Shown here: one piece after another, positions 1 to 6,130 of the stretch | How positions within the stretch are numbered: the stretch's first letter is position 1 | Layout of the letters: each line of letters begins with the position of its first letter | Source of the DNA: an uncultured Actinomycetes bacterium | GTDB lineage: Bacteria > Actinomycetota > Actinomycetes > Nanopelagicales > Nanopelagicaceae | Assembly: GCA_903928395.1 (NCBI GenBank) | Contig: CAIYQS010000179.1 | Span: forward strand, 1-6,245 | Length of the DNA: 6,245 nt | Direction: 5' to 3' | Made by a program: the position numbers and the translations under genes | The notes under the pieces: generated by a model | What the model saw: only the letters and a program-made list of their open reading frames with translations | What the model was told of the DNA's origin: nothing | Database searches by the model: none

Positions 1-35
1 CGGTGGGTAAAAAATAAAAGGAACCTGATTTGCGT

Positions 36-41
36 TATAAT
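36..41 (+). promoter_or_regulatory. -10 element of the tRNA-Val promoter
   Basis: A perfect TATAAT lies 20 bp before the tRNA 5' end. It is followed by a G+C-rich stretch (GGGCCTCGC), the type of discriminator typical of stable-RNA promoters under stringent control. No good TTGACA-like -35 is visible at the right distance (around 13-18 the sequence is A-rich), so the -35 is weak or unrecognised. The initiation point would be near position 48. The motif is seen directly; the regulation is inferred. Confidence 0.6.
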
Positions 42-61
42 TTGGGCCTCGCAAAGCAGTT

Positions 62-136
62 GGGCGGTTAGCTCAGGGGTAGAGCACTGCCTTCACACGG
101 CAGGGGTCACTGGTTCGATCCCAGTATCGCCCACCA
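62..136 (+). tRNA. tRNA-Val (anticodon CAC)
   Basis: The full cloverleaf can be drawn by hand. The acceptor stem is GGGCGGT/ATCGCCC with one G-U pair. The D-stem is GCTC/GAGC, the anticodon stem CTGCC/GGCAG, and the anticodon loop TTCACAC gives CAC at 94-96, which reads GUG valine codons. The T-stem is ACTGG/CCAGT with loop TTCGATC. The discriminator is A133 and the CCA end is encoded (134-136). The gene stands alone, has its own -10 element, and is followed on the same strand by an integrase remnant. Its 3' end is therefore the likely former attachment site of an integrated element. Confidence 0.97.
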
Positions 137-140
137 ATCG

Positions 141-178
141 CAATCAATTGATTACATTTAATAAATCTAGATTGATTG
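141..178 (+). repeat. AT-rich inverted repeat just after tRNA-Val
   Basis: CAATCAAT (141-148) is repeated inverted as ATTGATTG (171-178) with a 22-nt spacer. The left arm also overlaps a perfect 12-bp palindrome, AATCAATTGATT (142-153). No T-run follows, so this is not a convincing intrinsic terminator. It could be a tRNA 3' processing or termination structure, or an arm-type recombinase site, since it lies between the tRNA and the integrase relic. The role is inference only. Confidence 0.4.
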
Positions 179-247
179 TCCTTTAACCTGCGGTCATCAC
201 AGGACAAATCCAAAGCAATTACACACTTTTTACACAGTGAGTGTGCA

Positions 248-445
248 ATGGCCTCGATCAAACGCCGATCAACCGGCTACCAAGTTCAAATTCGTCGTAT
301 AGGTTTTCCACAAGCTGAATCGCCACCAGTTTACTAGACATGACTCAGATACGATTGGATGCGAAATGTTCAGAATATTTGTAATGGGGAATTTACTGGG
401 AAGTATTGATATTCAGAAAGTTTACCCTTTAGCCTATATGATTAG
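248..445 (+). pseudogene. Decayed tyrosine-recombinase (phage/island integrase) N-terminus
   Basis: From ATG 248 the frame begins MASIKRRSTGYQVQIRRIGF, the typical opening of DNA-binding N-terminal arms of tRNA-targeting tyrosine integrases. The intact reading stops at TAG 335-337 after 29 codons. The same frame then resumes with the integrase-like stretch WMRNVQNICNGEFTGKY (codons 356-406), resembling the W-A-R-x-V-x-x-E-M-D-x-G-E-F segment that normally follows in this family. In-frame stops also occur at 341, 407 and 443. The roughly conserved spacing argues for decay mainly by substitution rather than chimeric assembly. The core catalytic domain (R-H-R-Y) is absent, so no functional recombinase is encoded here. 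The position and orientation next to tRNA-Val are those of a tRNA-integrated island. The family assignment is from memory of typical sequences. Confidence 0.72.
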
Positions 446-512
446 ACAACCTTGAATTAAGCAGAAGAACCACACATGCGTCCGTTAATCTCTCTACCAG
501 TCAAATACGTTA

Positions 513-548
513 AGAAAAAAAATCCCCCACCATTTCTGACAGGGGGTT
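513..548 (-). terminator. Rho-independent terminator of the five-gene minus-strand unit
   Basis: Read on the minus strand, AACCCCC (548-542) and GGGGGATT (528-521) can pair around a 13-nt loop, and an uninterrupted run of eight T (522-515) follows at once. This is a strong G+C stem plus U-tract. It lies about 75 nt beyond the stop codon of the last gene. On the plus strand there is no T-run after the stem, so it serves the minus-strand transcript. Confidence 0.85.
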
Positions 549-553
549 GGAGG

Positions 554-590
554 TTGCTACCCAGAAACTAAAGTAGCAAAAGCAGTTTCT
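554..590. repeat. Two interleaved 7-bp inverted repeats (pseudoknot-like order)
   Basis: TTGCTAC (554-560) is complementary to GTAGCAA (573-579), and AGAAACT (563-569) is complementary to AGTTTCT (584-590). The four arms occur in the order A-B-A'-B', with connecting segments of 2, 3 and 4 nt. The two stems are therefore either alternatives or the two helices of an H-type pseudoknot. The element sits in the 3' untranslated part of the minus-strand unit, between the last stop codon and the terminator. The complementarity is directly visible; folding is inferred. Confidence 0.5.
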
Positions 591-622
591 TTGAGGTCAT
601 ACACCTGAGGAATCCAAGCAGA

Positions 623-1294
623 TTAATCAGGATTATCCGATTGTGTTGCCGGTTTTGCATCAAGAGATGCAGGAGCTTGAACCCCTACAGCTGAGAAGAC
701 AGATGGCATCTTTCCGGATAAATCAGACGCAATGGAAATTTGACTAGATAAACTTGATGCAGCATCCTTAACCTTTCCGACCTTTAAAAGGTTTGCTGGA
801 TTCGAGGACATGCTCGAAATTAGCCCTTTTGATTGATCAGCTAAAGCCTTATCTTTTAAAAGCGCAAGTGCGAAATTAAATGCAGATGCCCCCAAATAAG
901 CCTTGTGTTTAGCATCCATGGCATCGATCTTGCCTTTAAAGTCTTTATCACTTAATGTCTCTTTAACCGCTGCGACTTGGCTTTTCACTAACTCTGAATT
1001 TTTAGCTTCTTTCTCAGCTGGGTCAGTAGCCGCATTCGCAGCATCCTGCTTTGCTTTAAATTCTGCCGCTTTCTCTTTTGATAGTAATGCCTTAGTCATG
1101 TGACCCAGCGAATTCTGCATTAGATCTCGTGCTTCATTTGCTGACTTCAAAAAAGAATCAGGGTCAGCCGCAGCACCACCCGACTTCCCTCCACTGGTCA
1201 GATCGTTAAGACCGAAGGACAGGGTGGTTGGCACGTATGATAAAGTCGAGCATACAAAAATGGCTGATATTACTTTGATTATTTTTAATTTCAT
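623..1294 (-). CDS. Exported helical protein of unknown function, last gene of the unit
   Basis: I do not recognise this 223-aa protein. Residues 1-26 form a Sec signal peptide: MKLKIIK, a hydrophobic core to about residue 19, then a polar stretch ending near L-S-F. There is no lipobox cysteine, so the product should be periplasmic or released. A Gly/Ala-rich linker (about 34-44) precedes a Lys/Ala/Glu-rich, probably helical or coiled-coil region (about 45-130). A further helical Ala/Ser/Lys region follows, then a Pro/Asp-containing tail. The only cysteine is in the signal peptide. The start is set by a strong ribosome-binding site, AAGGAG at 1308-1303, 8 nt before ATG. It lies 41 nt after the 669-aa gene in the same direction and before the terminator, so it is probably co-transcribed but independently translated. 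A chaperone, filament subunit or structural factor are all possible; none is shown. Confidence 0.85.
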   Translation of the reverse strand: MKLKIIKVISAIFVCSTLSYVPTTLSFGLNDLTSGGKSGGAAADPDSFLKSANEARDLMQNSLGHMTKALLSKEKAAEFKAKQDAANAATDPAEKEAKNSELVKSQVAAVKETLSDKDFKGKIDAMDAKHKAYLGASAFNFALALLKDKALADQSKGLISSMSSNPANLLKVGKVKDAASSLSSQISIASDLSGKMPSVFSAVGVQAPASLDAKPATQSDNPD

Positions 1295-1302
1295 TACGAC
1301 CT

Positions 1303-1308
1303 CTCCTT
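1303..1308 (-). promoter_or_regulatory. Strong Shine-Dalgarno of the 223-aa gene
   Basis: AAGGAG on the minus strand, 8 nt upstream of ATG 1294, is the closest match to the anti-SD sequence in this unit. The upstream genes have short gaps and weak or only purine-rich sites. This fixes the start codon and suggests independent, possibly higher, translation of the last gene. No promoter is evident in the 41-nt gap. Confidence 0.7.
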
Positions 1309-1335
1309 AGTTTATGGGACTTGTAAATTTAAAAC

Positions 1336-3345
1336 TTACTTAGCGGTAAAACTTAGCGTTTCGGCGGCCTTACTTATCAACTTCTCAGCTTCATCAACAA
1401 TGTCTGAATCGATTAGCTTGTTTATTTGATCTGGGGGAGTTTGATTATAGAAACCAGTAGTCGTGAATTTTTCTTCAGTACCTGTTCTCGAAATAATCTG
1501 ATCTCCTGCTTTGACTCTGAGGGTGTATTTTGCAAAAATGGATTTCTGACATTGTTTATCGCATTTATCTCCTTCGATTGAAACACGGTCGACTGGTTGA
1601 ACACAAAGATTGATTTGGGGAGATTTCCAGTGAACTTCCTCAGAAAATCCTGCTGCGGGTCCAATTTCTCTAGCGTATTCAGAGATCGAAGGTGCATAGA
1701 AAACCCCCGGCATTCTCATCCCCAATATTGAAGAGGTAAGGTCAGCTAAAGAAGGGGTCTTCAGGGTGCCAAGGTTTTCGGTTTCTGGACATAAGGAAAA
1801 ATAGTAAGAGGAGCGTGGCGTTGTGCCAAGACGCTCAACCTCAAATACGTCTCCTGTGACTGGATTGGGTTGCTTAGTGTTGATAGGTAATACACCGGGT
1901 TCTAAGGAGGACATAGAGCCACTGTTAGACCTGATGACAGCATCTATTACGGGAATAAGAACATCTTGACTACCATTACCCAATTGAACCTTGGTCCTGT
2001 GTAAAATCAAACCCTTCTGGGCTTGAAAGAATGCCTTCCCTGAATTTGAAACACTTAACTCACCAGCTGACTTTGATTCAATTGGAGTTTGGTCCCTGTT
2101 GACGTCACCTAGTTTTGCGAGATTATTGGCTAAATTCATTAGCGCATTCTTAATCACGACTTCTCTTCTCTCATTGAAACTCGGACTAATTCCATTTGTT
2201 ATCGTTTCTTCAAGCTTGTCCTTTCCGATAGCTGAATAATTCACTCTCTTACTTACATCAATAACATCTGCAAATGCCAACCCCTTATAGTTTCGTATTG
2301 TTTTAAACTCAAGATTTGTACGAGCCTCATACATGATGGGTTCATCAATTCTTAAACGAATAAACAGGTCTGGTGTTTTTCTGCGTGATGCATTTGATAT
2401 CGATAGTTGTACCTTTTGAAGAATGCTCTGCCGCAAATTAGTAAACACGGGATTAATTTGAACAATACTCAATGGTGCCTTGTCGCCAACGAGATCTGAA
2501 AATAACTGGGCGACATATTGTTTCGAATATCCGCTGGGTACTTTTTCGACAAGCACTATAGTTCTTGGCTTATTTTTACCATCAGATTTGTGAGAGAGGT
2601 ACTTGTGAAAAACTGAGCCTGATCCAACTTTATCAGCGAGAATTCGCTCAGCAACACAATAGCTTTGAGCAGAGTAGACAATATTTATGAGTTGACCTGT
2701 ATCATCTTCTAACGAGTCTCCTACCTGAACCCCTTTTCCATATCCTGAATCGAGAACAAGAAGATCTCCGACTTGATCGGTAACTTTGGCTTCAACCATA
2801 AAAGGAGAGAAATTCTTCCCTGCCTCGTCAGCTAGGCTAGTTATCAACCCTTTTATAGTATTGCTAAATAGATTTTCAATTGCAGCATCAACATTTTCAG
2901 TATTTGATACAACGGCACTACCAATATTTGTTCTGGATATTGTTGTAAATATTTCACCATTCACTACATTAGTAAAATAAATACTTGCTGTTACGGGAGT
3001 TATTAAATCAAAAATACCATTACCTTTATCAACTTTGTAGCTGATTGCTCTTGTGACATGAAAGGAAACAGCAAAAGTATGATTTGCTGAAGACTGATTT
3101 AAAGCCTCAACTCTGCCTTTGAATATGGCATTTAAGGACGAATACACATTGTCAGATAGCGAATCGACTGTTAATTTCTTTACAACATTCAGAAACTCAG
3201 GGTCAAGCTGTGACTGTGAGCTTTCGTCAAAGAAGAATCCTCTAACTGGATATACCTTAGCATCCGACGATGCCACAGCAGGATGCAGTATTAAAGCATA
3301 GCTAAGAATAAGCAACGCAACTGCATATTTACGACTAGAGGACAT
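1336..3345 (-). CDS. Large exported protein with a FlgT-C-like domain, function unknown
   Basis: 669 aa. The signal peptide spans about residues 1-25 (SSSRK, hydrophobic core, then A-V-A before SSD), giving a type I cleavage site and no lipobox. Residues about 28-180 alternate beta and helical stretches and could be an envelope-assembly domain. Residues about 185-215 read V-x-D-Q-V-G-D-L-L-V-L-D-S-G-Y-G-K-G-V-Q-V-G-D. This is the pattern of the small beta domain at the C-terminus of FlgT-like periplasmic proteins: hydrophobic strand, 'G..kGV..GD', strand. A second alpha/beta region follows at about 260-410. The C-terminal third contains Cys519, Cys581 and a C-D-K-Q-C pair (595/599), perhaps disulphide-bonded. 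ATG 3345 lies 2 nt after the stop of the upstream gene, which implies translational coupling. The domain call is by pattern only; the overall function is not recognised. A flagellar role is not implied, since no flagellar gene is present. Confidence 0.9.
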   Translation of the reverse strand: MSSSRKYAVALLILSYALILHPAVASSDAKVYPVRGFFFDESSQSQLDPEFLNVVKKLTVDSLSDNVYSSLNAIFKGRVEALNQSSANHTFAVSFHVTRAISYKVDKGNGIFDLITPVTASIYFTNVVNGEIFTTISRTNIGSAVVSNTENVDAAIENLFSNTIKGLITSLADEAGKNFSPFMVEAKVTDQVGDLLVLDSGYGKGVQVGDSLEDDTGQLINIVYSAQSYCVAERILADKVGSGSVFHKYLSHKSDGKNKPRTIVLVEKVPSGYSKQYVAQLFSDLVGDKAPLSIVQINPVFTNLRQSILQKVQLSISNASRRKTPDLFIRLRIDEPIMYEARTNLEFKTIRNYKGLAFADVIDVSKRVNYSAIGKDKLEETITNGISPSFNERREVVIKNALMNLANNLAKLGDVNRDQTPIESKSAGELSVSNSGKAFFQAQKGLILHRTKVQLGNGSQDVLIPVIDAVIRSNSGSMSSLEPGVLPINTKQPNPVTGDVFEVERLGTTPRSSYYFSLCPETENLGTLKTPSLADLTSSILGMRMPGVFYAPSISEYAREIGPAAGFSEEVHWKSPQINLCVQPVDRVSIEGDKCDKQCQKSIFAKYTLRVKAGDQIISRTGTEEKFTTTGFYNQTPPDQINKLIDSDIVDEAEKLISKAAETLSFTAK

Positions 3346-3347
3346 AA

Positions 3348-4970
3348 TTATTTCTTCTTGCTTTTAGACGCATCATCTTTCCCAGAAGCATCAGGTACGC
3401 ATTTGTCAATACAGAATATGACTGACGTACCCTCTACCAATCCGTCCAAATTAACACCAGAAAACGCTGATTGCGCAGTTACAGCCGTATAAACCACCTC
3501 TTGTGGATCGCTACCACCCTTCAAGGTAAGTACCACCTTTACTCCGGTATTGGCGTTTTCTTTAACAACACTTGTTACTCCCTTAATATCTTTTATAGCC
3601 TTTGCAAAAGCCATGCGCATTGGCAGCGATAAGGATTTTCCTTTAAGTTCAACTATGAATTCCCGACCACGTGCTGATCGATCTGCCCAGTACCCAAGAA
3701 TTCTTCCTGCGAACTGTGGTGACATCAAATCAGCAACTCTTTTAGAAGCATTTTCGGCACAGGCTTCAATATTTATTCCACTAGCCAACATCCCCTCTGT
3801 GTCGCTCGCTATTGCTTCGCTATCGGATGTTGAGAATGCCTTCATGGTAACGGTTACTACACATGTCATTTCGCCAGTTGCAGGGTTTTTATCGCCAGAA
3901 ATAATTGTTGAGCTACCGATTAATAGAAAATCAGAATTAGATTTTGTTCTCGCAAACTCAGCAAATTTTGCCATATCAGAACTATTGTCGATCATTGACA
4001 TGGTGACGTGTTTATCACCAAAGAATTTGCTTCGAGCAATGCTTGCGTCCTGAAATTTTAAATCGTAATCACGCATATTTCCTAAGAATGCATTCTGGAA
4101 TATCGGATTAGTTGACGGTTTAGAAGTGTCCTGATACTTGACAAGGTGTATATATGACTCCTTATCATGACTGTTGGATTGGACGTTCTTTTGATCAATT
4201 GCGGCACTTGCCGACTTACTAGATGCTGAGGCTGCTAGATTACCCTTCTCACTATATGCCGCTGCTGAGGACGCTTGACCATTCAAAGTGCTGCTACGTC
4301 CCGCCGCAACAGATTCGGAGCCATACGGACTATTTGCTTGTGCAGCATACCCCGCATTCGAAGCAGCATTAATTTTAGTCGATGATGCTGTAGCAGCATC
4401 TTTACTGGAGGAAGCAGCCAACGCCGAATTGCTTGATGCAGATGCAGATGCCGCTTTGACTGACTTATCACTATATGAGCTGCCTTTATCCGAATGAGAT
4501 ACGGTAAGATCTTCCAACGGCATTTTCAGATCATGTGTACTTGTAACAAATTCATCCATCAATGCTAATATTGTGAAACTGCGATCATTCAATTTGTCTA
4601 GATCGGTCCCACGAATTGCATTTTTAATCTGCCGCCGGTCAACAGTCACCTCAATTTTAGTAACAAAGTCGCCGCCTTCACGTCTCTCTTCTTTCACCTG
4701 CACATCTCTCAGTTGTTTAGCTACTTCATTAACAATTGGCGCAAATTTTGGGTCGCTTGCATCAAGTGCAGTAGCATCCTTAATCGCTTGGATGACAGCG
4801 TCTCGCATAGCGGCTTGTTTTGCCGCATTACGGATTGAGGCAGCATCACCTGCGGTGAGTGGTGTACGTCCTTCACCAAAGACAGTGTCAGCAAATGATG
4901 ACTGGGTAGCAAAAGCAAAAATTAGTGCCGCAACGCAATTAGTCAGTATCTTCGAAAATTTATTTTTCAT
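3348..4970 (-). CDS. Periplasmic protein with FlgT-N/LPP20-like domain and Ala/Ser-rich linker
   Basis: 540 aa. The signal peptide (about 1-27: KNKFSK, hydrophobic core, S-F-A cleavage before DTV) predicts periplasmic export. Residues about 28-120 carry V-F-G-E-G-R-T, then a helix rich in Ala with A-A-x-R-x-A, then strands ending F-V-T-K-I-E-V-T-V. This layout is seen in N-terminal domains of FlgT and LPP20-type envelope proteins. Residues about 160-262 are a low-complexity Ala/Ser linker. Residues about 272-420 form a mixed domain with Cys370 and Cys404. Residues about 420-515 form an alpha/beta unit with F-I-V-E-L-K-G, A-F-A-K-A-I-K-D-I-K-G-V-T-S-V and V-K-V-V-L-T-L-K-G, resembling BON/FlgT-like small domains. 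Cys520 and Cys524 (CIDKC) precede a Lys-rich tail. A weak AGGT lies 10 nt before ATG, 18 nt after the upstream gene. Domain calls are by pattern; the function is unknown. Confidence 0.9.
   Translation of the reverse strand: MKNKFSKILTNCVAALIFAFATQSSFADTVFGEGRTPLTAGDAASIRNAAKQAAMRDAVIQAIKDATALDASDPKFAPIVNEVAKQLRDVQVKEERREGGDFVTKIEVTVDRRQIKNAIRGTDLDKLNDRSFTILALMDEFVTSTHDLKMPLEDLTVSHSDKGSSYSDKSVKAASASASSNSALAASSSKDAATASSTKINAASNAGYAAQANSPYGSESVAAGRSSTLNGQASSAAAYSEKGNLAASASSKSASAAIDQKNVQSNSHDKESYIHLVKYQDTSKPSTNPIFQNAFLGNMRDYDLKFQDASIARSKFFGDKHVTMSMIDNSSDMAKFAEFARTKSNSDFLLIGSSTIISGDKNPATGEMTCVVTVTMKAFSTSDSEAIASDTEGMLASGINIEACAENASKRVADLMSPQFAGRILGYWADRSARGREFIVELKGKSLSLPMRMAFAKAIKDIKGVTSVVKENANTGVKVVLTLKGGSDPQEVVYTAVTAQSAFSGVNLDGLVEGTSVIFCIDKCVPDASGKDDASKSKKK
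4185..4493 (-). repeat. Coding low-complexity Ala/Ser tract (residues about 160-262 of the 540-aa protein)
   Basis: This roughly 100-residue stretch is dominated by Ala, Ser, Asn and Lys. It contains three related short motifs: SHSDKGS (158-164), SYSDKSV (165-171) and AYSEKGN (238-244). It separates the N-terminal and C-terminal folded regions and is probably a flexible linker, or a region that grows and shrinks by recombination between similar Ala/Ser codons. The role is inferred. Confidence 0.6.
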
Positions 4971-4988
4971 GATTATTTTGACCTATTT

Positions 4989-5531
4989 TTATTTTGTTGA
5001 GGGCATTTGAATAACAACGTCACCCGCTCGTACTTCCTGTTTTCCATTGCTCTCTTTGATACTGACACCACCAGATGTAATGGCACTTTCAGATGTGTCT
5101 TGCTTTATTGTTATTCCAGATGCATTACGGCTTGGAAAAGATGTGCTCATCAGATCGTTATATGCAGCCATTTCTTTTATGGGATCAAGGTTTGTGTTTT
5201 GATCTATTTGAACATCGTCTTTTAACCCATTTTTTATAGCTTGTTCTAATGCCACTATTGCGGCATTTTTATCCCCAACCTGCGCTTTTGCTTGTGCAAG
5301 CAGGAAATATGCTTCGTAATCTTTTGGCGCTTTTTCTACCAGCTTTTGTGCCGTAGCTGCTGCTTCCGAATAGTTTTTTACCACGAATGATTGGCTGACA
5401 TCCGCCTTCAGTTCATCAGCATTTTTAAAGATTTTAGTGTCACAACCAGCTAATGCGAAACCAATTATCAATGGTAATAAGAAGCGTGAGGCATTTACAC
5501 TAAAAGTTTTGACTGTGTTTGTAATCATCAT
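4989..5531 (-). CDS. TPR-type lipoprotein, second gene of the unit
   Basis: 180 aa. The chosen start is the first of two adjacent ATG codons (5531 and 5528), because GGAAG (5542-5538) lies 6 nt upstream and the start falls 2 nt after the upstream stop. The longer open frame to 5705 only overlaps the preceding gene. The signal peptide ends in a lipobox L-A-G-C with the lipidated Cys at residue 30. Residues about 42-110 contain helix pairs of TPR type: Y-S-E-A-A-A-T-A-Q-K-L-V-E-K-A-P, then Y-E-A-Y-F-L-L-A-Q-A-K-A-Q-V-G-D, then A-I-V-A-L-E-Q-A-I. This is a protein-binding scaffold at the membrane. The residue after the lipid Cys is Asp, which in E. coli favours retention in the inner membrane; whether this holds here is unknown. 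The C-terminal part is Ser/Thr-rich and ends in a short V-R-A-G-D-V-V-I-Q strand. It probably scaffolds the other exported proteins. Confidence 0.88.
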   Translation of the reverse strand: MMITNTVKTFSVNASRFLLPLIIGFALAGCDTKIFKNADELKADVSQSFVVKNYSEAAATAQKLVEKAPKDYEAYFLLAQAKAQVGDKNAAIVALEQAIKNGLKDDVQIDQNTNLDPIKEMAAYNDLMSTSFPSRNASGITIKQDTSESAITSGGVSIKESNGKQEVRAGDVVIQMPSTK

Positions 5532-5533
5532 GA

Positions 5534-6053
5534 TTAGCTTCCAAATAATGTTATTGAAAATGAGCGCCCATAAGGATCCTGACAAATACCAGTCAAGGAC
5601 TGTCCGACATAGCCTGTTAACGTGTCGTTTCTTATAGGAATATAACAATGAAGATCGGCATCTAGCGCAAGGATTTTTCCCGATATAACATAGTGACGCA
5701 TACAATCAGAGCTTGGATCATCCCTACATACTTCAGGTTGAACAAATAAACGACCTATCACTCTATCTGGATTTTCGCTTACAACAAAAGAAACGGAATC
5801 TGAGCTGAAACTAATATTTCCAGTAAGCTTTTGAGGTTGCTTTGTTGAGGTGGTATTCGATGAAAGTTCAAAATTTCCGTAATGAGAGAGTACTGGCGAA
5901 AGTTCTAACAATTCATTAGGAGGGGGAAGGCTTTGGGGGGGGGGTTGGCTGTGGTGTTGTACATGCGCTCATTAACATTGCAATCCCTAGCACCATGAAA
6001 TAACTGAAGCTATTGGATAAACGCAATGGAGAAGTGATTTTTTTATTATTCAT
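5534..6053 (-). CDS. Small lipoprotein, frame broken at a C10 tract (possible phase-variable gene)
   Basis: From ATG 6053 the frame begins MNNKKITSPLRLSNSF, then a hydrophobic stretch ending L-M-S-A-C with Cys31 as the lipidation site. A Thr/Pro-rich linker (T-T-P-Q-P-T-P-P) follows and contains ten consecutive C on the minus strand (5944-5935). As written the frame then ends at TAA 5918-5916 after 45 codons. Removing one C (or adding two) joins it to a long open frame ending at TAA 5536-5534, giving about 172 aa. The C-terminal part (about 55-172) looks beta-rich, with four cysteines at 109, 117, 136 and 157. I do not recognise the fold. The residue after the lipid Cys is Thr, consistent with outer-membrane sorting. 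No good ribosome-binding site precedes ATG 6053 (GAAGG is 14 nt away). The stop lies 2 nt before the TPR lipoprotein. The break is either real slippage (ON/OFF switching) or a homopolymer sequencing error. Confidence 0.72.
5935..5944. repeat. Ten-base G/C homopolymer inside the first lipoprotein gene
   Basis: There are ten G on the plus strand (C on the coding strand) at 5935-5944, with a further run of five G at 5922-5926. The tract lies in the Pro-rich linker just after the lipobox and exactly at the point where the reading frame shifts. Mononucleotide tracts of this length are classic slipped-strand mispairing sites and are also prone to sequencing error. Confidence 0.9.
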
Positions 6054-6130
6054 TGAGGGTTTAGAAACCTTCAAAAGATTATTAGGCTTCCGTGATATTA
6101 CTTTATTTTCTAATAATATTAGGATTTCAC
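6054..6130 (-). promoter_or_regulatory. Short AT-rich leader between the IS end and the first gene of the unit
   Basis: About 77 bp holds the only obvious room for a native promoter. It contains a perfect 13-bp palindrome, CTAATAATATTAG (6110-6122). A related half-site occurs further on: minus-strand CCTAATATT at 6123-6115 and CCTAATAAT at 6087-6079. A TAATAT that could serve as a -10 lies at 6100-6095, but no matching TTGACA-type -35 is seen 17 bp upstream. Promoter function is therefore uncertain; the palindrome could be an operator. Confidence 0.35.

Noticed and set aside
141..178. Intrinsic terminator for tRNA-Val
   Set aside because: The stem is AT-rich with a 22-nt loop and no following T-run.
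73..261. Minus-strand 62-codon frame containing a W-D-R-T-S-D-P-C-R-V stretch
   Set aside because: It runs antisense through tRNA-Val. This peptide is a well-known spurious product of tRNA antisense reading and appears in many databases as a false protein.
476..571. Plus-strand 31-codon frame starting MRPLISLPVKYVKKK
   Set aside because: It runs through the terminator hairpin and the interleaved repeats, has no ribosome-binding site and matches nothing I recognise.
3550..4053. Plus-strand 167-codon open frame opposite the 540-aa gene, and similar long plus-strand frames at 4573-5010 and 903-1103
   Set aside because: They are antisense shadows. The minus-strand frames have signal peptides, coherent domains and tight operon spacing; these do not.
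5532..5705. N-terminal extension of the TPR lipoprotein frame to an ATG at 5705
   Set aside because: The extension overlaps the upstream lipoprotein gene in another frame and would put about 58 residues before the signal peptide. The ATG at 5531 has a good ribosome-binding site and a proper signal peptide.
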